From: Clostridia bacterium
GTDB lineage: Bacteria; Bacillota; Clostridia; Christensenellales; Aristaeellaceae
Direction: 5' to 3'
Assembly (NCBI GenBank): GCA_900769875.1
Contig: CAAGII010000210.1
Coordinates: 1 to 36,490, forward strand
DNA length: 36,490 nucleotides
Numbering within the stretch: the first letter of the stretch is position 1; each line of letters opens with the position of its first letter. The notes under the pieces are model-generated. The model did not search any database. It was not told the origin of the DNA and saw only the letters and a program-made list of their open reading frames with translations. The position numbers and the translations under genes are program-made. This document shows, piece by piece, positions 1 to 7,661 of this stretch.

Positions 1-2
1 AG

Positions 3-338
3 CGCGTGCTGATGCTGCTGGACAGCGAAGGCATTGTGATTCCCGAGCCCAGGGTGTTCGATGTGTTTGTCACCTACATGGGCGACCATGGCGTTGATGC
101 GTTCTCCCTTGTGCAGCAGCTGCGTGGCGACGGACTTCGCGCGGATATGGATCACTGCGGGCGCAGTCTCAAGGCGCAGTTCAAGTATGCCAACAAGGTT
201 GGCGCAGCCGTGACGGCCACGCTTGGCGAGGATGAAATCGCAGGCGGCGTTGTCAAGCTGAAGAATATGGACACACGCGAGGAAAAGACAGTGCCCCTCG
301 GAGAGGCTGCCGAGGGCGTTCGTTCCATGCTGCTTTGA
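3..338 (+). CDS. hisS: Histidyl-tRNA synthetase, C-terminal part (5' truncated by window edge)
   Basis: The visible 111 codons match the C-terminal anticodon-binding domain of class IIa histidyl-tRNA synthetase, which charges tRNA-His in the cytoplasm. The sequence shows the alternating beta/alpha pattern of that domain, with the typical segment GRSLKAQFKYANK around residues 53-65 of the visible part and a closing segment in which the enzyme-specific loop carries the text TREEKTVPL. The reading frame is open from the first bases of the window, so the catalytic domain lies upstream and the true start is not visible. aspS follows after 37 nt with no terminator between them. hisS-aspS is a common pair in Bacillota and the two are probably co-transcribed. 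The alternative, a ProRS or ThrRS anticodon domain, fits less well because of the KYA.K signature and the aspS neighbour. Confidence 0.9.
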   Translation, partial: RVLMLLDSEGIVIPEPRVFDVFVTYMGDHGVDAFSLVQQLRGDGLRADMDHCGRSLKAQFKYANKVGAAVTATLGEDEIAGGVVKLKNMDTREEKTVPLGEAAEGVRSMLL

Positions 339-375
339 TATACCAAATGGATACAGAGAGGAGCTGTTTGCTTTG

Positions 376-2148
376 ATGCAGAATCGCACGCATACCTGTG
401 ATGAACTCCGCATGGCAGACTGCGGCAAGCATGTCCGCATTTGCGGCTGGATGGAAAACGTCCGCGAGGTCAGCGGCAGTCTGGCCTTCGTCATCCTGCG
501 CGATTTCTATGGTACAACACAGCTGGTCATTGAAAGCGAAGACATGATGAGCATCATCAGGGATCTCAATAAAGAATCCGTGATCGCTGCCGAGGGCGTT
601 GTTCGCGAGCGTGCCAGCAAGAACCCCAAGATTCCGACCGGCGACATTGAGGTCGTGCCGGAGCGCATCGAAGTCATGGGCCGCTGCCGCTACAACGCGC
701 TGCCCTTCCAGATCAACCGCTCCAGGGAAGCGGACGAGGCGATCCGCCTCAGGTACCGTTATCTTGATCTGCGCAACCCTGAGGTGAAGAGGAACATCAT
801 CATGCGCTCCAAGGTTGTGGCGGAGCTGCGCGCAGCCATGATCGCACACGATTTCCTTGAAATTACAACGCCCATCCTCACTGCCTCTTCGCCCGAGGGC
901 GCGCGCGACTATCTCGTGCCTGCGCGCAAGCATCCCGGTATGTTCTACGCGCTGCCCCAGGCGCCCCAGCAGTTCAAGCAGCTGCTGATGGCGTCCGGCT
1001 TTGACCGTTATTTCCAGATCGCTCCATGCTTCCGCGATGAGGACGCGCGCGGCGACCGCAGCCCGGGCGAGTTCTACCAGCTGGATATGGAGATGTCCTT
1101 CGCCACGCAGGACGATGTGTTTGCCGTGCTGGAGGATGTGCTGCCCCCGATCTTCGCCAAGTATGGCAAGTACAGCACCGCTTCCTCCGCACCCTTCAAG
1201 CGCATTCCGTATCTGGAGGCGATGGAGACCTATGGCAGCGACAAGCCGGATTTGCGCATTGATCTGACAGTGCAGGACGTGACGGAGCTGCTGGGCGGCA
1301 TCGGATTCGGTCCGTTTGAAGGCAATACGGTGAAGGCTGTGGTCGTGAGCGACATGACAGCCACGCGAAAGCAGATCGACAAGCTCTGCGCGGACGTGGA
1401 AGTGGTTGCCGGAAGCAAGCCCTACTGGTTCAGGCTGGACGAAAAGGGAGAGATCACGGGCGGTATTGCCAAGTTTGTCAAGCCGCTGCAGGAGCAGGTG
1501 TGTCAGGCACTGAAGCTTGCGCCCAACACCTTTGTGGCGTTGTCGTGCGGCAAGAAGCTATCCGCTCAGAAAACCGCGGGTGTTCTGGTCAAGCAGCTTG
1601 GCCAGCTGTGTCCCAACCATATGGATGCGGAGAAGTACGAGTTCTGCTGGATCGTGGATTTCCCCATGTACGAGATCGGCGAGGAAAGCGGCGAGCTTGA
1701 ATTCTGCCACAATCCTTTCTCCATGCCCAACGGCGGCGCGGAGGTGCTTGACAGGGCCGCGAGGGGCGAGATTGATCCCCTGAGTATCACGGCCTTCCAG
1801 TATGATCTGGTGTGCAACGGCGTGGAGCTGTCCTCCGGCGCGGTGCGCAATCACGATCCGGAGATTATGATCAAGGCATTCCAGATGGTGCGCCTTGGCG
1901 AGGAGGATGTGAAGAAGAAGTTCCCCGCCATGTACAATGCGTTCTGCTATGGCGCGCCGCCGCATGCGGGCATCGCTCCCGGCGTGGATCGTATGGTCAT
2001 GCTGCTGGCAGGCGAGGATTCCATCCGCGAGGTGATTCCGTTCCCGATGAATAAGAGCGCGCAGGATCTCATGATGGGCGCGCCCAGCACCGTGGAGCAA
2101 AAGCAGCTGGACGAGCTGCATATTGCGCTGGTCAAGACGGAGGAATAA
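376..2148 (+). CDS. aspS: Aspartyl-tRNA synthetase, bacterial type
   Basis: Class IIb aminoacyl-tRNA synthetase that attaches aspartate to tRNA-Asp. At 590 residues it has the usual bacterial length. The N-terminal OB-fold anticodon-binding domain covers about residues 1-105 (VRICGWMENVREVSGSLAF). The catalytic core follows, with class II motif 2 at about residue 219 (FRDEDARGDRSPGEF, Arg220 in the motif), and a bacterial GAD insertion domain covers about 280-420. Motif 3 is GVDRMVMLL at 536-544. I chose the ATG at 376. A TTG immediately before it (373) is also possible, because the Shine-Dalgarno stretch AGAGAGGAG at 355-363 lies 12 nt before the ATG and 9 nt before the TTG. The gene sits downstream of hisS and is followed by a 182-bp gap with the next promoter, so it probably ends this transcription unit. 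Confidence 0.97.
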   Translation: MQNRTHTCDELRMADCGKHVRICGWMENVREVSGSLAFVILRDFYGTTQLVIESEDMMSIIRDLNKESVIAAEGVVRERASKNPKIPTGDIEVVPERIEVMGRCRYNALPFQINRSREADEAIRLRYRYLDLRNPEVKRNIIMRSKVVAELRAAMIAHDFLEITTPILTASSPEGARDYLVPARKHPGMFYALPQAPQQFKQLLMASGFDRYFQIAPCFRDEDARGDRSPGEFYQLDMEMSFATQDDVFAVLEDVLPPIFAKYGKYSTASSAPFKRIPYLEAMETYGSDKPDLRIDLTVQDVTELLGGIGFGPFEGNTVKAVVVSDMTATRKQIDKLCADVEVVAGSKPYWFRLDEKGEITGGIAKFVKPLQEQVCQALKLAPNTFVALSCGKKLSAQKTAGVLVKQLGQLCPNHMDAEKYEFCWIVDFPMYEIGEESGELEFCHNPFSMPNGGAEVLDRAARGEIDPLSITAFQYDLVCNGVELSSGAVRNHDPEIMIKAFQMVRLGEEDVKKKFPAMYNAFCYGAPPHAGIAPGVDRMVMLLAGEDSIREVIPFPMNKSAQDLMMGAPSTVEQKQLDELHIALVKTEE

Positions 2149-2228
2149 TGCGATTCTCCGATTCGCCTGACGCATCCGAAAACCGGGCAGGCTGCAGCAG
2201 GAAGGCTGCATAAATCCTGCAGGGCATG

Positions 2229-2257
2229 TTGTCAAGCAGGGGAAAATCTGTTATACT
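2229..2257 (+). promoter_or_regulatory. Sigma-A-type promoter of the asp23-thiI operon
   Basis: TTGTCA (2229-2234) and TATACT (2252-2257) are separated by exactly 17 nt. Both hexamers match the consensus at five of six positions. The promoter lies 74 nt before the asp23 start in the only sizeable gap between aspS and asp23. No intrinsic terminator with a T tract was seen between aspS and this promoter, so some read-through from aspS is possible. Confidence 0.8.
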
Positions 2258-2330
2258 ATACAATACGGGTTCCTCTGCTTGCAACCGCATGCAGCGCACA
2301 ACCCCGAAGCAACCCAGGAGGTGCTGCTAG

Positions 2331-2885
2331 ATGGCGAAGAAAGACAATCTTCCGAAAGCGATGGAGCTTGATACCGAGCTGGGCGCGGCCCAGGGCTCGA
2401 CGGTGACATATGCCAACGAAGTGGTGGCGATTATCGCAGGCGTCGCCGCCGGCGAGGTGGAGGGTATTGCAGGCATGTGCAATGTGCCCTCGGGCGGTAT
2501 CCTCAGCCGCAACAAGAATATCACCAAGGGCGTGAAGGTTGAGGTTGGCACGGAGGAAGTCAGTTGCGACCTCTACGTCATGGTCGAGTACGGTTATCCG
2601 ATTCAGAAGGTGGCGCATGAAGCTCAGGACGGCGTTCGCCGTGCCATCGAGGCGATGACCGGACTGCATGTCGTCCGTGTGGACGTGCATGTGCAGGGCG
2701 TCAGCTTTGAGAAGGAAAACAGCGCCAACGATGCGGGTGCGAAGAAAGCAAGCCTTCTGCAGGGCGAGGTCGCGCATATTGATCCGCAGGCGTTAAAGCC
2801 CGCTGTCTCCGACGACGAGACAGGCAAGGTGGAGTTTGTGAATGAAGCCGCCGACGCCGCGGGCGAAGAAACCAAACCCGAGTGA
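2331..2885 (+). CDS. Asp23/Gls24 family envelope stress response protein
   Basis: A 184-residue Asp23/Gls24 (DUF322) protein. The family domain covers about residues 25-130, with the typical stretch VVAIIAGVAAGEVEGIAGM near its start and a segment with YGYPIQKVAHEAQ that is usual for the family. In staphylococci Asp23 is held at the membrane by AmaP and affects the cell-wall stress response, so a role in envelope homeostasis is inferred here. The last 50 residues are an acidic, low-complexity tail (rich in D, E, A and K) without clear family features. The start is decided by a strong AGGAGG site 8 nt upstream. It is the first gene after the 2229-2257 promoter, and the AmaP-like gene follows directly, which supports the pairing. 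Confidence 0.92.
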   Translation: MAKKDNLPKAMELDTELGAAQGSTVTYANEVVAIIAGVAAGEVEGIAGMCNVPSGGILSRNKNITKGVKVEVGTEEVSCDLYVMVEYGYPIQKVAHEAQDGVRRAIEAMTGLHVVRVDVHVQGVSFEKENSANDAGAKKASLLQGEVAHIDPQALKPAVSDDETGKVEFVNEAADAAGEETKPE

Positions 2886-2917
2886 ATCGCAGACAGGCTG
2901 CCGAAGGAGGTATGCAA

Positions 2918-3808
2918 ATGAAGATTCGTCGAAGCGACCGGGTTTTTGCCGGTTTGATGGGACTGCTGCTGCTTGTGTTCGCGGCGCTGGTCGTCGCCGA
3001 GGCTTTCTTTGCGGTACCTGTAACGGCAGCGCTTACATCCTTGCTGGCGTCGCGCACGCTGAAATGCGTGCTTGCGGTGGTAGCGGCGCTGCTGCTCGCG
3101 CTTGTCCTTGCCGGGCTTTGTTTTGCGCTTGCCTTCCGCCGCGAACGCAAAGCTACGTTTGTGCATCAGCAGGCAGAAGGCGGCCAGATGAGCGTGTCCA
3201 TGAAGGCAATCGAATCGCTGGTGCGCAAGTGCGTGGCGACACGGCACGAGGTTGAGCCTGCCGTGATCGCCCTGCAGGGAACACGGGACGGTCTGCTGAT
3301 CGAAATCGAGCTGGACATGAGCAGCGATGTGAGCATGCCGCTTGTGACCAACGCGCTGCAGAAGCAGGTCAAGCAGTATATCACTGCATGCACGGGCGTG
3401 GACGTCAAGGAGGTGCGCGTACAGGTCAACTGTGTAAGCGACCACACGACGGCGTCCGCCTTCTCTCTGCCGGAATCCATCGCCATCTCAAACGCTGCGG
3501 TACAGACAGACGACCGGGCGATTCATCAGCGGCTTTTCGGTGTGGAGGATAAGCCGGTTGACCTGCCCAAGCCGCTGGAGCAGTCTGAGACGGCTCTGGC
3601 CGAAGAAGCAGCGGAGGAACCCAAGCCCGTGACCGATGCGGCTGCGGATGCGCGTAAGTTTGATGACGAGCAGCATGCAACGCCTGCGCCCGCTGCACAA
3701 GCGCAGCCGGTGATGCCGGACGAGCTGGTGCTGGACGTCCCGGAGGATGATGAGGCTGAGGAGTCCGCCGCGCGGGAGGAACAGCCGACCGTGGCCGCTG
3801 AGGGCTGA
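2918..3808 (+). CDS. amaP: AmaP-like alkaline shock response membrane anchor protein
   Basis: A 296-residue membrane protein with two hydrophobic segments near the N-terminus (about residues 9-35 and 44-68), then a soluble segment that resembles an Asp23-like alpha/beta domain (about 85-170, including VTNALQKQVKQYITACTGVDVKEVRVQV). That order is the hallmark of AmaP, which anchors Asp23 to the membrane. The C-terminal third (about 200-296) is highly acidic, rich in Pro, Ala and Glu, and probably disordered. It is much longer than in classical AmaP, which is around 180 residues. The start is taken at ATG 2918 because AAGGAGG (2904-2910) lies 7 nt upstream; an in-frame ATG at 2912 is too close to it. 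The family is inferred from architecture and the asp23 neighbour rather than from strong motif identity. Confidence 0.75.
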   Translation: MKIRRSDRVFAGLMGLLLLVFAALVVAEAFFAVPVTAALTSLLASRTLKCVLAVVAALLLALVLAGLCFALAFRRERKATFVHQQAEGGQMSVSMKAIESLVRKCVATRHEVEPAVIALQGTRDGLLIEIELDMSSDVSMPLVTNALQKQVKQYITACTGVDVKEVRVQVNCVSDHTTASAFSLPESIAISNAAVQTDDRAIHQRLFGVEDKPVDLPKPLEQSETALAEEAAEEPKPVTDAAADARKFDDEQHATPAPAAQAQPVMPDELVLDVPEDDEAEESAAREEQPTVAAEG

Positions 3809-3825
3809 CAGCAAGTAGCAGGCGC

Positions 3826-3861
3826 GGTATTTTTCGGGCACATCGCCCGATCAACAATACC
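3826..3861 (+). other. Inverted-repeat structure in the nusB leader
   Basis: Two nested complementary pairs lie between the AmaP-like gene and nusB. The outer arms are GGTATT (3826-3831) and AATACC (3856-3861). The inner arms are TCGGGC (3834-3839) and GCCCGA (3845-3850) around a 5-nt loop. The RNA could form a two-part stem that ends about 20 nt before the nusB start. There is no T tract after it, so it is not a normal intrinsic terminator. It may be an mRNA processing or stability element, but no function is shown. Confidence 0.4.
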
Positions 3862-3882
3862 TAAGAATGGAGTTAAGGGAAC

Positions 3883-4329
3883 ATGGCAAGAGGAACCGCA
3901 AGAGTTGCAGCCATGCAAATGATTTTTGAACAGCTTGCCGGTGGCGAGGGCGGCGAGGATACACTGCAGATGGTGTATGACGAGCTCCGCGAAGAGCAGG
4001 AGATGGACGTGCGAAAGACCGATCCCGGTGTGGAGGATCGCGCGTATATCACCACGCTGCTGGAAGGCGTGCTCAGTCACCTTGATGAGCTCGATGAGAA
4101 AATCGGCGCAGCCAGCCGTAACTGGACGGTGGATCGTATGCCCAAGGTCGATCTCACCATTCTCCGTCTTGGCGCATGGGAAATCCTGTACGAGGACAGC
4201 GTACCCGGGCCGGTCGCGGTCAACGAAGCCGTTGAACTGGCGAATCGCTTTTCCGACGCAGGGAGTGGGCGCTTCATCAATGGCGTGCTGGGAACGATTC
4301 TGCGCCAGAAGAAAGCAGAGAACGCATGA
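3883..4329 (+). CDS. nusB: Transcription antitermination factor NusB
   Basis: A 148-residue NusB-family protein, the normal family length. NusB binds boxA RNA with NusE (S10) and supports antitermination on rRNA operons. The all-helical family pattern is clear, starting with ARGTARVAAMQMIFEQL and ending with the conserved segment VDLTILRLGAWEILYED followed by VAVNEAVELANRFSD and FINGVLGTIL. The start ATG has a GGAG 10 nt upstream within GGAGTTAAGGGAAC. Its stop overlaps the start of the next gene by ATGA, which indicates translational coupling. In this operon it sits between the Asp23/AmaP pair and the TsaD-like gene, a layout often seen in Clostridia. Confidence 0.96.
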   Translation: MARGTARVAAMQMIFEQLAGGEGGEDTLQMVYDELREEQEMDVRKTDPGVEDRAYITTLLEGVLSHLDELDEKIGAASRNWTVDRMPKVDLTILRLGAWEILYEDSVPGPVAVNEAVELANRFSDAGSGRFINGVLGTILRQKKAENA

Positions 4330-5306
4330 CGCAGATCGTCGTTGGGCTGGACACGAGCTGTTACACCACCTCATGCGCCGCCGTGACGGTGGATGGAAGG
4401 GTGATCGCCAGCTGCCGCAAGCTGCTTCCCGTTGCGGCGGGCGAACGCGGTCTGCGGCAGTCTGAGGCAGTGTTTGCGCATGTGCGCCAGCTGCCCGAAC
4501 GGATGGAGGAGCTCGGAAGGGCGACTCAGGGCATGGAGATTGTCGCGGTTTGCGCATCAGTCAGACCGCGCGACGACTGTGATTCCTATATGCCCGTTTT
4601 TCAGGTTGGGGATGCCCAGAGCCGCGCGCTTGCCGCGATGCTTGGCGTCCCTTGCTTTGCATCCACGCATCAGCGCGGTCACATTGCCGCAGCGGCGGTG
4701 GACAGTGGGATTCGTCCGGGTGATCTTCTTGCTGTGCATCTGTCAGGCGGCACGACGGAGCTGCTCTGCCTGCAGGGAGAGCAGCTGACTCTGCTTGGCG
4801 GCACGCTCGATCTTCACGCAGGCCAGGTCGTTGACCGGACCGGCGTGGCGCTCGGGCTACCGTTCCCGTCCGGCCCGTATCTGGAGGCATGCGCGCAAGG
4901 GCAAAGGCCCAAGGCACTGCTTCCCGTCAGCATGGCGGAGAACGACCTGAGCTGTCATTTTTCGGGTGCGGAAAGCCAGCTTCAGCGGTGGATAGCCGCG
5001 CAGTCCATACCAAGGGAACAGATCGCGATTGAGGTGTATGACCTGATCGCGCGAACCCTCAGCCGAATGATTTGCGCTGGCGCTGAGAAAACAGGCGTGT
5101 CGCAGGTGTTGATCGCAGGCGGCGTTTCGTCCTCAGCGTTGCTCAGGCAGATGTTGCGCGATCGAATCAGCAAGCGCAACCGCCGCATCCATGTTTGCTT
5201 CGGCAAGCCTGAGTACAGCGGTGACAATGCGGTCGGCACGGCGCTGCTCGGTGCAAGAGCGTGGCAAAAACTGGAATGCTCTCAATCATCACATGAAATG
5301 GAGTGA
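4326..5306 (+). CDS. TsaD-like (Kae1/ASKHA-fold) paralogue, O-sialoglycoprotein endopeptidase family
   Basis: A 326-residue protein of the TsaD/Kae1 family, in which the true TsaD helps make t6A37 in tRNA. It opens with GLDTSCYTTSCAAVTVDG, the phosphate-1 loop of the fold, and carries a HQRGH segment at the place of the metal-binding HxxxH motif. A glycine-rich VHLSGGTTELL and a C-terminal segment with YSGDNAVGTALLGA complete the fold. The region that in real TsaD reads roughly GPGL.VGL is replaced by VRPRDDCDSYMPVFQVG, so this is unlikely to be the housekeeping TsaD. Such paralogues occur in Clostridia next to nusB. Start ATG overlaps nusB by 4 nt, and only a weak ribosome binding site is present. 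Function is unknown; a nucleotide-dependent role is inferred from the fold. Confidence 0.8.
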   Translation: MTQIVVGLDTSCYTTSCAAVTVDGRVIASCRKLLPVAAGERGLRQSEAVFAHVRQLPERMEELGRATQGMEIVAVCASVRPRDDCDSYMPVFQVGDAQSRALAAMLGVPCFASTHQRGHIAAAAVDSGIRPGDLLAVHLSGGTTELLCLQGEQLTLLGGTLDLHAGQVVDRTGVALGLPFPSGPYLEACAQGQRPKALLPVSMAENDLSCHFSGAESQLQRWIAAQSIPREQIAIEVYDLIARTLSRMICAGAEKTGVSQVLIAGGVSSSALLRQMLRDRISKRNRRIHVCFGKPEYSGDNAVGTALLGARAWQKLECSQSSHEME

Positions 5307-5310
5307 CAAT

Positions 5311-6159
5311 ATGCCTGCACAGATTCTTGACGGCAAGGCAATGTCTGCCGCCCTCCGCGCAGAAATCGCGCAGCGTGTCGCGGCACTGAAGGAAAAGGGC
5401 GTAACCCCCGGTCTGGCAGTGATCCTTGTCGGCGACGATCCGGCAAGCCAGATCTATGTCAGAAACAAGGGCGTCGGCTGCGAGCAGACCGGCATGTACT
5501 CGGAAACCATCCGCATGCCCGAAACCACGACCCAGCAGGAGCTGGAGGATGAAATCCGCCGCCTGAACGCTGATCCCGCCATCCACGGCATTCTGGTGCA
5601 GCTTCCGCTGCCCGGGCATCTTGACGAATCATCCGCTCTTTCCGTGATTGTTCCGGAGAAGGACGTGGACGGCTTCCATATCCAGAACGCCGGCAAGCTG
5701 CTCAATGGTCTGGACGGCGTGGTAGCGTGCACGCCCAAGGGCGCGCTGGAGATGATTCGCAGAACGGGCGTGGATCTGAGCGGCAAGGAAGCGGTTGTTG
5801 TCGGTCGCAGCAATATCGTGGGTAAGCCGATGGCGATGCTCCTGCTTCAGCAGAACTGCACCGTTACCATCTGCCACAGCAGAACCAGCGACCTTGCCGC
5901 GCATACCCGGCGCGCAGATGTGCTCGTCGCTGCTGTCGGCCGTCCCGGAATGATCACAGCCGATATGGTCAAGCCCGGCGCCATCGTGATTGATGTGGGT
6001 ATCAACCGTGTGGATGGTAAGGTGGTTGGCGATGTGGACTACGAAGGCGTCAGTCAGGTAGCCGGCTGGATCACGCCTGTACCGGGCGGAGTGGGCCGGA
6101 TGACCATTACCATGCTCCTGCTCAATACGCTGGAAGCAGCGGAACGCACCCTTGCATGA
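5311..6159 (+). CDS. folD: Bifunctional 5,10-methylenetetrahydrofolate dehydrogenase / cyclohydrolase
   Basis: A 282-residue FolD, the usual length. It interconverts methylene-, methenyl- and 10-formyl-tetrahydrofolate in the cytoplasm with NADP. The N-terminal catalytic domain contains YVRNKGVGCEQTGM, which carries the catalytic Lys, and the segment HGILVQLPLPGHLDE. The Rossmann domain contains VVVGRSNIVGKPMAMLL. The C-terminal signature reads VPGGVGRMTITMLL, where most relatives have Pro at the Arg position. The start is set at ATG 5311, just after the stop of the upstream gene; the open frame extends further upstream only inside that gene. A moderate ATGGAG site lies 7 nt before the ATG. 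It overlaps xseA by ATGA. Confidence 0.97.
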   Translation: MPAQILDGKAMSAALRAEIAQRVAALKEKGVTPGLAVILVGDDPASQIYVRNKGVGCEQTGMYSETIRMPETTTQQELEDEIRRLNADPAIHGILVQLPLPGHLDESSALSVIVPEKDVDGFHIQNAGKLLNGLDGVVACTPKGALEMIRRTGVDLSGKEAVVVGRSNIVGKPMAMLLLQQNCTVTICHSRTSDLAAHTRRADVLVAAVGRPGMITADMVKPGAIVIDVGINRVDGKVVGDVDYEGVSQVAGWITPVPGGVGRMTITMLLLNTLEAAERTLA

Positions 6160-7409
6160 GCGACTGGATATTGAGCGTCTCAAGCCTGAACGAGTATGTT
6201 TCTCAGCTCTTCGCGGAGGACTCGCTGCTTGACAGTCTGCGACTGCGTGGCGAGGTGAGCAACTTCAAGGCGTATCCATCAGGACACTGGTATTTCACGC
6301 TAAAGGATGACCGATGCAGAATCAGCTGCGTCATGTTCCGTGCAAACGCGTTGCGCATGAGCTTTCGTCCGCACGAGGGCGATCAGGTGATACTGCACGG
6401 CTGCGTCCGTCTCTATGAGGAGGGCGGTTCCTACCAGTTTGTGGCGGACAGCATGCGTCCCGAGGGCGTTGGCTCGCTTTACCGGCAGTTTGAACGTTTG
6501 AAGGAAAAGCTGCGCGAGGAAGGCCTGTTTGACGAAGCACGGAAGCGTTCTCTGCCTGTCAGACCGCGAAAGATTGCCATCGTCACCAGCGAAGCCGGAG
6601 CAGTGCTGCACGACATCCGCCAGGTATCGGCAAGACGTGACGCATCCATTCCGCTTGTGCTGCTGCCGGTGCAGGTGCAGGGCGAAGGCGCGGCGGCGCA
6701 GATCGCATGGGCGATTCGCAAAGCCGGGACGCTGCCCATGGTGGATGTGATCATCACCGGACGCGGCGGCGGCTCGCTGGAGGATCTTTGGGCGTTCAAC
6801 GAGGAGTGCGTCGCGCGCGCGATCGCAGACAGTCCCGTGCCGGTTATCTCCGCAGTCGGCCATGAGACCGACTTTACCATTGCCGATTTTGTGGCGGATG
6901 TCCGCGCATCCACACCCAGTAACGCGGCGGAAATGGCAGTGCCTGACCGAAGCGAGGTTGCCGCGGCGCTGCGTTCCATTCGCCGAAGGCTTGATGCCGC
7001 TGTGGATGCCGCTGTCAGTAGCAGGGAGCTTTCTTTGCAAAGAACGGCACAGCGAATGGCTCACCTCAGTCCCCGGGAACAGGTGCAGGCGATGCAGAGC
7101 CGTGCGACCGAGCTGCGTCACCGTCTTGACCGGGCTGCGGACAGGCAGACGGGTAGCTATGCGCCCCGCATCGCGATGGTACAGATCAGGATCGAGCATG
7201 CCATTGACGGTATGATGGAGCAGCTTCGTCAGCAAATGAAGCGCGACAGAGCGCAGCTTGAGGCAATCAGCCCGGTCGCTGTCATGAAGCGCGGATACGC
7301 GATTGTCAGGGGCAATGGACATGTGCTGACAAGCGCCAGTCAGGCACAAGCGCATATGACGCTGCATTTCCACGATGGTACGGTGAATGTCGCGCTCGAG
7401 GAGGATTGA
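6156..7409 (+). CDS. xseA: Exodeoxyribonuclease VII large subunit
   Basis: A 417-residue XseA, the catalytic subunit of exonuclease VII, which degrades single-stranded DNA from both ends. The N-terminal OB-fold runs over about residues 1-100 (LRGEVSNFKAYPSGHWYFTLKD). The catalytic domain follows with the family segments KIAIVTSEAGAVLHDI, DVIITGRGGGSLEDLWAFN and ISAVGHETDFTIADFVAD. The C-terminal third is a long helical region that in the family assembles with XseB, and it ends with SPVAVMKRGYAIV. It overlaps folD by ATGA and is followed after 3 nt by xseB, so both subunits are made from one message. Confidence 0.97.
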   Translation: MSDWILSVSSLNEYVSQLFAEDSLLDSLRLRGEVSNFKAYPSGHWYFTLKDDRCRISCVMFRANALRMSFRPHEGDQVILHGCVRLYEEGGSYQFVADSMRPEGVGSLYRQFERLKEKLREEGLFDEARKRSLPVRPRKIAIVTSEAGAVLHDIRQVSARRDASIPLVLLPVQVQGEGAAAQIAWAIRKAGTLPMVDVIITGRGGGSLEDLWAFNEECVARAIADSPVPVISAVGHETDFTIADFVADVRASTPSNAAEMAVPDRSEVAAALRSIRRRLDAAVDAAVSSRELSLQRTAQRMAHLSPREQVQAMQSRATELRHRLDRAADRQTGSYAPRIAMVQIRIEHAIDGMMEQLRQQMKRDRAQLEAISPVAVMKRGYAIVRGNGHVLTSASQAQAHMTLHFHDGTVNVALEED

Positions 7410-7412
7410 TCC

Positions 7413-7661
7413 ATGGCAGCAGGTAAAGCAACCAAAAAGAAGCCAACCTTTGAGGAGCAGCTGACCAGGGTGGAGCAGCTGATCACCCGGATGGAAAGCG
7501 GCAATTTGTCGCTGGAGGAGTCAGTGCAGCAGTACGAAAACGGAATCAGGCTTCTGTCCGCGCTGGAAAAGGAGCTTGGCGACGCGGTGCAGCGGCTGAC
7601 GGTCATACGTCAGGGGACGGACGGCAAGGACACGGAGGTACCGTTGGAGGCCAAAGCATGA
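7413..7661 (+). CDS. xseB: Exodeoxyribonuclease VII small subunit
   Basis: An 82-residue XseB, the usual size. It carries the family core FEEQLTRVEQLITRMESGNL followed by LEESVQQYENGIRLL, which forms two helices that wrap the XseA tail. The ends are basic at the N-terminus (AAGKATKKKP) and charged at the C-terminus. GAGGAGG, inside the end of xseA, lies 7 nt before the ATG. The stop overlaps ispA by ATGA. Confidence 0.95.
   Translation: MAAGKATKKKPTFEEQLTRVEQLITRMESGNLSLEESVQQYENGIRLLSALEKELGDAVQRLTVIRQGTDGKDTEVPLEAKA

Noticed and set aside
2161..2228. Inverted repeat with GCAGGA/TCCTGC after aspS as a terminator
   Set aside because: The stem is only 6 bp with a 12-nt loop and no T tract follows, so I do not call it a terminator.
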